A DNA stretch of 64,000 bases from contig CM046870.1 in assembly GCA_025617745.1 (NCBI GenBank), positions 6,077,618 through 6,141,617 on the forward strand, written 5' to 3'. The stretch comes from Heliocidaris erythrogramma. Its lineage: Eukaryota; Echinodermata; Echinoidea; Camarodonta; Echinometridae. Shown one piece after another: positions 38,101-51,467 of the stretch. Within the stretch, counting starts at the first letter, position 1, and the number at the start of each line of letters is the position of its first letter. The position numbers and the translations under genes were made by a program. Under the pieces are notes generated by a model. The model was not told the DNA's origin. It saw only the letters and a list, made by a program, of their open reading frames with translations, and made no database searches.

Positions 38101-41100
38101 AGTTGAGTTTGTGGACTATGAACATGAAATTTAATCAGTAAAGTCCTTAAATCAAAACTTGAAATTACAGTACTATGGTCAAATGAAAGGAAGTAGATTT
38201 TACTTACAAGTGCTGATCTCTATAATCCTTTACTATCCTGCTGGAACAAAATAATCCTGTCTATCCTGTATCACTCAAAAAATGAACGGAAATAATTATG
38301 TTTCTTTTCTTTGTATGAGCAGAGCATCCCCTAATTTCAACAAGGAGATGTATGTGGATTTCATCGCTGCTCAGATTAAGACGCTGTCCTTCCTGGCCTA
38401 CATCATCAAGATATACCAGGTAAAAAATTGAATTCATTTGGACAGTGCACATGGCATATCTATAACATTTTTTGTGAGATACACTAGGCAATGTTGTTAT
38501 AACGAGGGTCTTGGGATTAACAATTTTTATGAACTATTCATTCAGAAAGAAAACATAAAAGAAATATGCCCATATTTCCTTTATGTTTTAAATTCATACA
38601 GTGTGCTTGTAAAACTTCTACAAAAAAATTCCTGTATTCTTATTGAAAGAATGCACTTCGTAATGCCCTTTATTTTTTGTACCTCATTGTAGCAGGACAT
38701 ATTTGTTGTTATTTTTTATGTAAATGTCACGATGATAAGCTTTTTGTAACAAAAATCAGGTTATAACAGTGCTCATTGTAAGCGGGTTGCTGCACCATAG
38801 GTGTGCATGTGTGAAGTTTTGGGACCGAGAGAATTCCCTGGTTACAGCAATATGTTGTTGTACTATCAGTGCATGTTGTAGCACAGAAAGATAAATATTA
38901 TTGTTGCCAATTTGAAGTAAAAAATGTGATCAATTTATCCCTTAAATAATTTCTGATCTAAAAGGATCTAAAAGGGATAATGATCCTGGAGTTTCGAAAC
39001 TCCATCAGGCAAAAATCAGGGAATTGTATTTTTCATGAAATGTCGCGAACCCTGCAGTTGTGGAAGCAGAAATGCAGGGAAGGTGTTAAAAGGAATAATA
39101 CATGTAATTCTCTGGGCTTGCAAATCTTTCCCTTCGTTAAGCAGGTACATGCGACATCTAAATGTTTTACTTTTTATTTGTTTAGGACCTGGTGAACTCC
39201 TATGCCCCTCAGATGGTGAAAGGTATGCTGGGATTGTTTGGTAACTGTCCTAGCGAGGTAGCCCATCTTCGTAAAGAACTTCTGATTGCAGCTAGACACA
39301 TACTGGGCACTGATCTCAGAAATAGTAAGTCCTTCTCTATGACTCTAGACTATCTTATATTGACACTAAGTACTGAATTTAAAATATGAGTAAACACTAA
39401 ACAGGGAGATGGAGTATGTTCTGCAGATGTCTCAACTATTCTACACGTATCTCAGACGCATTCCTTATTTTTCAAGGAATTATGACATAGCCAAATAATA
39501 AAAATAAAATGTTGGTCAAATAATTCTGAAAGAAAGTTTGTAAGTGCAAAGTAATAATCAAAATAAACAAGGGATACCAGGCAGACTATGCCGAGGCCAC
39601 GTAAATTGTCTACCTGCAACCTTGTCCCGTGATTAAATATCCATGTATGTGATTTAAAGTGAATACGGTTTTCAGCTAGTTTTTGATAGTTTGAAACTAC
39701 AATGACTTACTCTAATTACATCATAACACTTTACAGTGATTTTAAACACTTTTTCACAAAATGAAGCTTTTCTGTGAGCTCCTAATTTTATTTGCTGTAA
39801 TCCCATAACACATGATTGCACCCCTCATCTTACTTTTAACTTTTACAGAGTTTGTTCCCAGTATTGATAAGCTGTTTGAAGAGCATGTCTTGGTTGGTAG
39901 TGGATGGACTAGCAAGGAATCTCTCAGGTAAGGATTAGTGTGAAATGGTACATGCAATGTAGTACATTAAAACCTGCTATAGTGACCGCCTGTCTATTAT
40001 TAACACATTCATTTATTTCCTTTGAACAATGTTTTCAAATGAAACCTGTACTTCTGGTACGACATTTTTTTACTGTACAGGGGAAACTCACTATAATGAG
40101 GTCCTTGGGACCATGAAAATTACCTTTTTATATCAGGAATCTCCTCATTTCAGGGTAAAATAACAAAAGAACATAAAGACTTGGGACCAGCAAAATTACC
40201 TTGTGATAAACAAGAATCTTGTTATATCAGAGTACTGAGTTTCCACTGTGTAAAGACCACCTGCATATAAAGACTTTGCCATTTTGTCTCCCTTTAGCAG
40301 TCTTTAAATACAGGTTTCTTTGGAAGTGGTTCAGAAAAGTTAATTGATTACAGCATGAAAAGGACCATGACGTGTGTAAATAGTTCATATCACATTTTTG
40401 CTAAAGTATGATTTATTTCCAAAAGAACGACACGATAGTAACTTAAAAATGAAAACGACAAAGAAAACATAAGTTTTGAAACGGAACATGTTTCAGAGTC
40501 ATACTCCATCATGAGCCTGATGATGATGATGGACCAAACCCAAACTCAACCAACAGGTGTACAATTACCAAATATTGCTTTCTATGTAACTGTATGTATT
40601 GTTGACCTAGGTCCTTGACCAGACAGGTCCCTCACCCCATTAAGTACATTTTGACACACCTTATATTGTTAACTGTTCATGTTATTTAGTATTATGTAAT
40701 CTGAAAGTATATATAGCACTGTCTTTGTTGTAAAATAATCAGGCTGATGATGCAGTATGACTCTGAAACATGTTCCGTATCAAAATGTTTTCTTTGTCGT
40801 TTTCATTTTTATGATTCATTTCTATTCCTACAGACCCCTAGCGTACAGCACCCTTGCCGATCTAGTACATCACGTAAGACAGCAGCTACCGTTGCAGCAT
40901 CTCTCTATGGCTGTCCATCTCTTCTCTAAGAACGTCCATGACGAGTCCTTGCCCTGTAACATCCAGACAATGTCCTGCAAGCTGCTACTCAACCTGGTCG
41001 AATGCATCAGACAGAAGAGCGAACAGGATGGGACCAATGTAAGTTTGCCCATCGCTGCTCCGACACGTGCTTCAGCGAAATTTGCATCTGGTCTTATTCC

Positions 41101-44100
41101 ATCAAAGATTCAGGTCTAGGGTTATTCATAGTGTTTAATCGCGGATTGAAGTTTAGAATTTGGCTAGTGTGCGAAACTGATGCAGAGCGATTGACGATGG
41201 AGCATGTGTCACACAACCTACCCTCAAATTGGCAACATCATTTTTCATTATGTCCTCCCAACAAAGGTTTTATATCTGATGCAAAAGTTCATGAATAAAT
41301 GTTTCATATTTACAAAGTGAAATCAGCTTATCCTCCTCAAATTGGCAACAATAATTTCTTTGATCCATATATTTTTCTACTCTAATTTTAGACTTATTCA
41401 CCTGTAATAAACATATATTATTTCATAATGTTACACAATTGGCTATTTCCCCCTAGAATCGCTATGTGTTGCCAATTCAATGATGTTCCATCTTCAAACC
41501 GCATTTTATTCTGCCAGGAAAATAGATGCAAATGTGTTCTTTTTGCTTATGCTTGTTGTGTAATGTGTATTGCATAATCCTAAACTAAAATATGATGTAG
41601 GTTGCTACAATATATTTAGCTTCATAACTCGATCATCGTCTTTCGGATGGTGACGTTAAAGGTCGGCCCCAGACGTAAATAATCATATCTGATTGATACA
41701 CGTCTGTAAAAACCCAATTACACACATAACAGCCCTTACAATCTTAAACATGAAATGAATGTTTGTGCAACTGTCACTCACTTCACCATACCATTCTTTG
41801 CAATCTACCCAACCAGTAATGCCTGTTTAAAGTGTTATAAACAAGAGACTATATGAAGGATTTTATGAAAAAGTTTTCAAATCCCAAAGAATAAATGCTG
41901 TGTACCACCATATTGCATGGATACATAAATTATTGATTTTATGAGATGCTCTCACCAGCATTAATCTTTTGTCATGCACACAGCTGATACCAGCAAGTAG
42001 CATATACTGTATGCAGAATTAATTCACTGCTTGCATTAATATTCGAGATGTATTCCTCCTGTATTAAAATATGCTCATATATATTATAATGCAAGATTGG
42101 ATAGTAATGCAAAGATCAGGTGCTTATTAATATGACGATCTCAAGGGGGGGGGGGGGGGTGGAGCAGCTGCTCAGCACATCACTATACACTCATTTATTT
42201 TGCAGTTGTATCACGTAATAATAGTATCTATCGCTTTGCATGATGATGATTCACAGCATTTGTATGGCGCCGTATTTCTGTTAATAACATTCAAAGGAAA
42301 AAGTGTGTTGTGAATCCAAATTTCATTATTATTTTTATGGTTCATGTATATGTATATATTGTTTCAATTCACATTTTTAAGCTAATTTTTAACTAAGTTG
42401 TGCATGTTTTTTATACTTTAATTTAATTTGAATCATGGCTACAGCTGCATTTGCTTATCATGCTTATTCATATTAAAAGCTTTATTCTCAATAATTAATA
42501 TTGTGTGAGGATATGCTAGTCTAGAGGTACAGACTCTTGTTTTGACATTTCAATATTTAAATGCCACTCTTGCCTGTTAGAAGGGCATATATACCAAAGC
42601 AAATTACAAGATGACAAATTTTGAGAGGGGCATTGTGGCCGGTGGGGAGGACATCACAGCAAAATGCTACATGGCCTGTGGAAAATTCAAGACCTTGGTC
42701 CTGCATTATGGCTTAGAGAGTCTGCCCCTTCAAGCTATGCTACATCATTTCATCACATTGATCTTTAATTGCACTCTCTCTCATTCCTCATTTCTTTCTC
42801 TTCTCCTACCCCCCTCATCCTCATCCTGCCCCCTTCATCTTGCCCCTTCTCCTCCCTCTCCTCCATCCCTTTAATACAAACAACAGAAATTGTTTGTATT
42901 GCAGGCTCGTGAGATCCTGATGAGAATGCTGGAAGTCTTCGTGCTCAAGTTCCACACCATCGCCGATAACCAGCTTCCTGTCATCTTTGACAAATGGTAA
43001 ATGAAATCAGATAAGCAGAGTAAAAAGAAAAGGGCTTTTTCATCTCTGGCTTATTTTCTGGTTGCAGATCAGGGTCCTGTTTCATGAAACTTTTTATCAA
43101 TAACAACTGCCCCAGTTCTATGACAGTTTTGCTCTCAGCCAATCAGATGCAAGGATTTCAGGAGCTTATACCAGCTATTGCAACTGAAGGACAAGTTTTA
43201 TGAAACCAGGGCCCAGGGCAGCTTAACACGCAGATTTGTGATCAAGTGGCAATTGCCAGTCAAGATCATTGTTGCATGCACATATTGTTCAAAAAACTGA
43301 CCCTCAACCAATTAGAGTCCTTGTTTCAAATCAGATTTGTAATTGATAGTTACATGTAGCCTTTTCTTTCTTTTTTTTTTTGGGGGGGGGGGAAGTGCCA
43401 GGACTTGTTCTGTAAAGTTGTTTTTTGGCCAGAGGTGAGATTAAAGTTTGAGGACTGGCGCTATTGTTGAGTCAATCATGTCAAAGGCAACAAAGTAGGG
43501 CTGCAACTCTAGTAATGTGAACTCATAAATTCCATGTTTACAGAATGTTGAGTAAGAATTCAGCTCTGGAATTATTTGCTATTGAACTAATTGTATCCAC
43601 AGAGTTTTTATATATATAGATGTCTAGAAAAATGAGAATTGATTTTGCATAATTAATAATAATAATAATATTTCGCTTTTATATAGCGCCTAATACATCG
43701 GCGATGTCTCTAATCGCTTTACAGATATATTATTACCCCGGTCATGTTATTCTGGCTTGCCTGCACATTCACTCCCTGGGGAGTATTCCAGCAATGGGCC
43801 ATGGTGCTCACGTTGCTAAGCAAACGACACTAACTTTCGCATCCTACAGGGTGGCCAAAATGCTATTACTTGATTTGATAGCAAATTTTCTTTTATTCTG
43901 ACATATTCCTTATGTAGGGTTTATAAAAGAGACATCTCATTTTTGTCCAGTATTGATTTTTATGAGATGAAGGAAGATTAACAGCAAAATCTTTACTTTT
44001 CTGACCAGCCGCCAACAACAAGAGGCAGCACAAGATAAGATGCCACCTCCGGTATCCCGCTCCATCTCAATATCCTCCACGACCGCATCAAGCACCACTA

Positions 44101-47100
44101 CTACTACCACCACCTCATCTTCATCCACTCTCCCTCCTCCACCCCTCACACCGACCACGCCCCAAACACTGTCCTTCGCTTCCCTCTCAACGACCACTAC
44201 CGTCACACCGGCGACCCCCACCACGCCGGCCCCTCCCGTCACCCCAGGGGTGTCGTCCATCACCACCGCCCCCCTCTCCTCCCTCTTCCCTACCCGTGAG
44301 AAGGACGATAGCAAGCCCAAGAGGTACCTTCCTACCGGTCTGACTCATTTCAATAACTACTCGGTGGTGGACTGCAGGAGTTTGGTTAAGACGGTGGTGT
44401 GTGGCGTTAAGACCATCACGTGGGGTGTTAGTGCCTGCAAGGTCTCATCAGGTTAGTGTACAAAGACATTAGTGAGGGCGTTAGTAAGAATTATTCACAA
44501 AAGCTTACCTATGGAACAGTCCAGCACTTTGGAAGGTACCGAGGGTGGATGATTAAACTAATGCCCAAACAAATGATTTGTATATTCGTTTGATGAAATT
44601 GTGATGAGAATCGTTGTCATTTGATGAATTACCCTCATCCCAGATTTCATTGACTTTCAAAGTTAGATCTAAACGATTAACCAGCTGGTCATGAAAAAAT
44701 TGCTAATGACCGGTTATGCATTAGAAAAAATAAATGCCTGGTCATTAGCATGTGTTCTCTTTCTTTTGAACATGATACATGTATCTTAAAGTGGCCTTGT
44801 CATGACTAAGTAGTCGAATAATTTGATGTGATTAGGTACAAATTTAAAAACTAAAAGGTATCGATACCGGAATACATTGGAAGGAGAATGAGGGCAGAGG
44901 TAAAATGATGACATATCCTGCTTTTCCTCCTCCTTTTATCGTTGCATACTGTAAACTTTTCTTCTGCAGATCGCTACTTAAGGGCTGTATCGTTTCCAAG
45001 ATGTGAAAGCTCATGATAAATATTACTATTCTGTGTACGTTTGCTTTAACAGATCCAAACCAGAACAAACAGTTTCATCCCAAAGAAACAGCGGTCTTCA
45101 TCAAGTTAGTCAAGCATGGTGAGTTGTAATACAATGTACATGTATCTCCTTTTGTTGAATACTTCAACTCTAACTATGTATTTGTAATGTCCAACTGTCC
45201 CTACTTGCTTTATTTGTTAGGATTAGGATATCTCATATTTCTTATTTGGAGATGTAATGTTGATTAGAGAGAGAGAAAGAAAAGAGAGGAATAAATAGCA
45301 ATATTTATCGTTCTTCTTTCAGCTTTGAAGGCCCTAGACATCTACCAGATCCAGATCTCACCCACGGGACAGACTAGTATAAGACCAGCCAACACTCAGA
45401 GTGTCAGACTCAAAGAGGAAAAAGAAGTCCTAGAACACTTTGCCGGAGTGGTATGTAGAATTCTCCTTATTACCCAGCTGTCAGTTATTCATTCTTAATG
45501 GAAATCCTGGACCCCACCTAGTAAACAGTTGCACTTGATTCAAATTGATCACAACTCTGTACTAAATTGATTGAAGTTTGTAAGTTTTTTTGTTGTTGAT
45601 TGGAGGACTTGCAATAAATCCTATTTGCACAAAAAATTTATCAGAAATCATAGACAAACCATAAAAAATATTGCATTGTAGTTGAACAATACAAGATTAG
45701 GTTTAACATGTTTCATTCCAAGTTCTCTTTTACGGTAGGATGCAAAAGTTAATGTCGTTTGCTTAGCAACCAGAGCGTCACTGTACTGCCCATTGCTGGA
45801 ATGCTCCCCAGGGGGTGGAGAATGTGCATACATTGTGTGCGGGCGTGCCAGAATCCAATGACCAGGGTAATAATATATATCTAGCGCTTTGGGCCACTTT
45901 GGGAAAGGCGCGTTATAAATGCCAGGTATTATTATTATTATTATTACTACCAGTACTGTCCATTAATTTTAAACTCTCTTTCTCGTTTATATTTACACAG
46001 TTCAACATGATGCACCCGTTGACTTTCCGGGAGATCTTCCAGACGACCATTGAATACATGGTGGAACGGATCTATAAGAACTATGCCTTACAGCTGATAG
46101 CTAACTCCTTCCTAGCCAATCTGTCAACGTCAGCCACGTTTGCTACCATCCTGGTGGAATACCTCCTGGAAAGGATGGAAGAGATGGGAAGTAAGTAATG
46201 CCCTGGGGGGTGTTTCATAAAGCTGTTCATAAAGTTACGCACAACTTTACAAATGACTTATATATGACAAGCCAAATGGGATGCTCAATCGTTTGTAACT
46301 GCATCAACTAAAGTTGAACTATGCAGATGTAGATTAACATTCTTATTATAACAAACATTTTTAATGCAAAGTATATTTTTAGCCATTTTTTAAATTGAGG
46401 TTATTGGAAAAACAGTCACTTTGTAAAAACATCAGGAAATATTTTGGGCATCCTATCTGGCACTTCATATTCAAGTCGTTCGTAAAGTCATGCGTAACTT
46501 TACAAACAGCTTTATGAAACACCCCCGTGGTTTGTCTATATCTTAACCCATTGAGCACTGAATTCTGTCATTCCCATAGACTTAATACAGGAGCCATATA
46601 GTACCTGTCGGCAATGGGTTAAATGCGCTATCAAGTTCTAGGAATGATGGAAACTAAAGATCTAACCAGTGAAAAAAATACTGTTTTGTTTACCAGGGGG
46701 GTGTTTCATAAAGCTGTTCGTAAGTTACGCACGACTGGTGATTAGTTATTGTGCTAAATGATTGAGAATCTGATTAGTATAGCACCCAAGAACATGTTCC
46801 AGTCGTTCGTGAAGTCATTCGTAACTTTACGAACAGCTTTATGAAACACCCCCCAGAGCTCTTTTGCAAATTTCCAGAGCTAAACTTTAGTGGTTTGTAA
46901 AAAATCAAACAGAAATTTACCATGAATGCTGGATCGGTATCTGTATATGTAATGTGAAATTGATTTAAATATAAGATGTTATTACCGATATAAGGCATTT
47001 TAGCGGCGCATTAAAAAAGCATATTTTTGTCCGCTTGATTTGCGCGTGCAATATGCTCTCATATTGCACGGAACGCTGAATTCCCCATAGGCTACAGTAC

Positions 47101-50100
47101 TAAACTTGCCGTGCAATATTATGCCGTATTTTGTCTGGTCTGTTTGTGTGCGCGCAAATAATGCAACGCATACACACATATGCACATGACGTCATAAAGA
47201 GGTTAAGTTAAACTTGTGTGATCACAATGAAGTATGATGAGGGGCTCTATTAACTGAATGTGGTTGGTTAAAATGATTTTTATTAAGTTCTAAATCATTT
47301 TCCTGTAGGGTATAGATAATAATAATTATATTGGATGGCTTTATTTCATGGAATACCAGAAATATTCCACTCGTTAGGGCCAATATTCTCTGGTATCCCA
47401 TTCAGAGCCATCCAATATAATATAAATATAATGTGATGTGTTTATTTGCGTTATTTTTTCATTACAGCTAATCAAGAACGTTCCAACCTGTATCTCAAAC
47501 TCTTCAAGCTAGTCTTCGGTTCAGTCTCGCTGTTTGCCAATGAGAATGAGCAAATGCTAAAGGTATGGAAAATATTTAGGTTAGAGTTGTGACATAATAC
47601 TTCTTTAAAATAGATGAATATATACATTGATGTAGATGAAATTGCATCAGTTATGGTATACAGAGGATAGTTTTACTTGCATAGCTCTGTAGTAATGTTT
47701 AGATATACCTTGGTGGATGCAGGAAGGAAGATATGTTTTAACTCTTTGTTAAATGATGTGAGTTAACGCCCTTTTAGCTCTCAAGAGATGATATTGATGT
47801 GCCTTGGTGATAAACCTTTGAAAGTATACATTGATATAAATGTATCCGTATTTGCCACTCATATACAGGTACTCAAACTACTCTTCTTTACATGTTATTG
47901 TGAGGGGATTATACCTTGCGACAAACCTGGACAGCTTAATTTCTATACATTAAATTTAGGATTGTATAAAGACTTTGTTCACTTGTGCTAACATTTAAAG
48001 CAATGAATAGTATTGATAAAAGATAGATCAGGTGAAAGAAATACTAATCGTTGATATTCTAATGTCAACATCCATCGAACATTACTTTCCCAAAATTTGT
48101 GTTTGATGAGTCTGTATCCTATGTGCTTATTTCAAGTGAAAATCATATCTGTGAACTAATCAATACATCATATGAATATTTATAGTTATTGTAACTATTT
48201 CCTATACTATAGCCTCATCTTCATAAGATAGTCAACTGATCCATGCATGATATGAATATTTATAGTTATTGTAACTATTTCCTATACTATAGCCTCATCT
48301 TCATAAGATAGTCAACTGATCCATGCATGATATGAATATTTATAGTTATTATAACTATTTCCTATACTATAGCCTCATCTTCATAAGATAGTCAACTGAT
48401 CCATGCATGATATATTTATAGTTATTATAACTATTTCCTATACTATAGCCTCATCTTCATAAGATCGTCAACCGATCTATGGAGCTTGCAACCACAGCCA
48501 AGGATCCTTACAACTACTTTCTGCTACTGAGGGCGCTCTTCCGCTCCATCGGTGGAGGCAGCCATGATCTCTTGTATCAAGAATTCCTGCCCCTTCTCCC
48601 AAACCTCCTACAAGGTATGTCACAGCTAGTTTCACACAGAAACTAAGAAAAATGCACTTATGGTGTCATTAATCTAAAGTGCATGAAGTGGACCTTTATC
48701 TGTTTATTGAAAAGATTTGTGCAAATTGGGGGTCATTTGTTACCATCTGCTTAATTCAAACTTGTTCTATTGTTATTGTTCATGTTTCAAACAATATGAA
48801 AGAGTATTGTATAAGCTGATACTTTCATGTAAGGATATTTTCATGGATGACGGACGCAGACATTTTTGTGAGTTGTTCTTACCACAACGATTAACATAGG
48901 CTAGTTACAATACATGTTCGCACATGTGTGCATTGTCAGTTCATATCCTTGCTTTGTTAAATTAATGATTCTACAACAATTCACATTTCACAGAATATGC
49001 GAAAATAAAAGAGTCTATTCGTCACCCTTGATGTAACTGTTGAATTATTTCATTTTTTTTTCTAGGATTGAACCAGCTGCAGAGTGGCCTTCACAAGCAG
49101 CACATGAAGGACCTGTTTGTTGAACTCTGCCTGACTGTACCCGTGAGATTGAGTTCATTGCTTCCATACCTACCCATGCTCATGGATCCGTTAGTCTCAG
49201 CCCTCAATGGATCACAGACACTTGTCAGCCAGGTGAGTTTTTTTCCTCCGCTCCAAAAAGTGGTTCTGGAGATGATATTTGTGCAGTGCATATTAAAGGG
49301 ATACGCCACCAGGCGGCCGTGGGGAAAGTCCAGATTGCGTAAGCCCCATTCACTCGTACACAAAGTTTGTGCGTCGACCCCGTCCGTTGGACTACTGGGA
49401 TTACATTTCGAACTGTTCGAAGTTTGCTCCCGCAGGGCAACGGCATGATCAGGTAACGATCACGGTGCCCTCTCGCGGCAAAAAAACATTCACAATCTGC
49501 GGTTGAGTATCCCTTTAAAGTCATGGCATAAAGGTAATGCCGAGTGCTGGTCTTGCAATTTCATTGTGAAAAGAAGGAATTTATCTGGAAGATATGCTGA
49601 ATGATTGATTCATGTCGTAATTTTATCATAAGGTTTTGGAATCATCAAAATTATAATAGGGCAGCTTTTCTAAAGCTACACAATGTAGGACACTAATAGT
49701 ACTTTGTAGATGCCTTGAGCATACCCTGGGATGGATATCTGCACAATAAATATAAATGTCTCTTCTCCCGATTACTACATGTATAAGGGACAGATGGCTT
49801 TCTTCAGAGATGATAGTTCTCACAGTGTAGAAAAGTCGATGAGAATACTTGAAATGAATATTTGAAATTAATTTTCATATACATTTACTTGACTGCAGGG
49901 ATTGAGAACATTGGAGCTGTGTGTAGACAACCTTCAGCCTGATTTCCTCTATGAGCACATCCAGCCAGTCAGAGCAGAACTGATGCAAGCCCTGTGGAGG
50001 ACACTGCGTAACCGTAGTGACCAAATCGCTCGTGTGGCATTCCGTGTCTTAGGCAAGCTGGGTGGAGGCAACCGCAAGATGCTGAGAGAACCGCAAAGGG

Positions 50101-50728
50101 TGAGTCAAAATGTTAATCCTTTCCTATTTTTTATTGTACTTCAGGGGAAAGTTAAAAATGTCTTTGCTATCTCTAACATTGATGAGTTTTGATTAGACAT
50201 TGTCAGTCTCCTGTTTTTTTTCAACATCACCTTTATTCATCAAAAAACAAAGGGAAGTACTAAATAAGTCCTAAAAAGGGTTAATGAGCTCTGCAGAGAG
50301 CTCTTTGGTTTCAAAGTTTCGATCAGTAAGCTGTGATGGTCTTCAGGAGAATCATACTGAGCATAACTGATCAAAATAATGAATGGTGAAACAACTAAGT
50401 TTCTCCACTGAAAAAAAATATCACTGATACTTCACCCACAAAGTCCAGGCTACTTTTTAAAAAACATTTTACCGGACTATATAAAACATGCAAATGATAG
50501 ATATGTGGTAAAACATAATACATAAAGACATGTTGTTGATCTGATCCTTTTTTTAGCTCTCATATGAAGATGATGAGAATGACGGTCCCTGCATCACCAT
50601 CCTCTTCCCTGATCACAAGACTCCAGTTCACTTACCGGTATCCAAGGTAACGAAGATAATCCAACTCAACCACCATATGCTCTTCCCTCATCCTTTGCAG
50701 GCTGTACTAGGGTGTAGTGTGGTGGTAG

Positions 50729-50769
<41 letters not shown>

Positions 50770-50870
50770 ATTATGATAATGGAGATGATGGTGATGGTGA
50801 TGGTGATGATGTTGAAGATGATGATAATAATGATGGTGATGATGATGATGGTGATGATGATGGTGATGAT

Positions 50871-50916
<46 letters not shown>

Positions 50917-51433
50917 GAAGATGATAGTGATGATGATGATGGTCATGATGATGATGATGATAATGAGGATGATGGTTATAATGATGGTGGTGATGATGAA
51001 AGTCATGATTATGATGATGATGATGGTAATAATGATGATGATGGTAATAATGAGGATGATGTTGAAGATGATGATAGTAATGATGTTGAAGATGATGATA
51101 GTAATGATGATGAAAATGATGATTATGAGGATGATGATGATGATAATGGTGACGATGGCATATGAAATTGCAAGTGAAAAACCAATGGTTTTGATGAGTC
51201 GATGAGTAATAAAGCTTGAGACAATACTTGTTTTGCCTATTCTAGGTGGTAGAGACTGCACTGAGTAAACTGACATCGCCAACCACCGATGTGTTCTACC
51301 GTCGTCAGGCATGGGAAGTCATCCGACATTTCATTGTTAGTATGCTCAGCTTAGGTGATGAACAGAGGACCATTCAGCAGTTGCTTTTCCACACAAGGTA
51401 AGTATCTTGTTAAGAACTCATGAGAGCCAAATA

Positions 51434-51467
<34 letters not shown>

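Noticed and set aside
44040-44320. Frame on the reverse strand of TRRAP exon 11
   Set aside because: It is the complement of the Ser/Thr/Pro codons; the plus strand is in phase with conserved exons on both sides.
50677-51312. Long open frames (162 and 201 codons) on both strands
   Set aside because: They are translations of the GAT microsatellite in a TRRAP intron and encode only Asp, Met, His or Ile runs.
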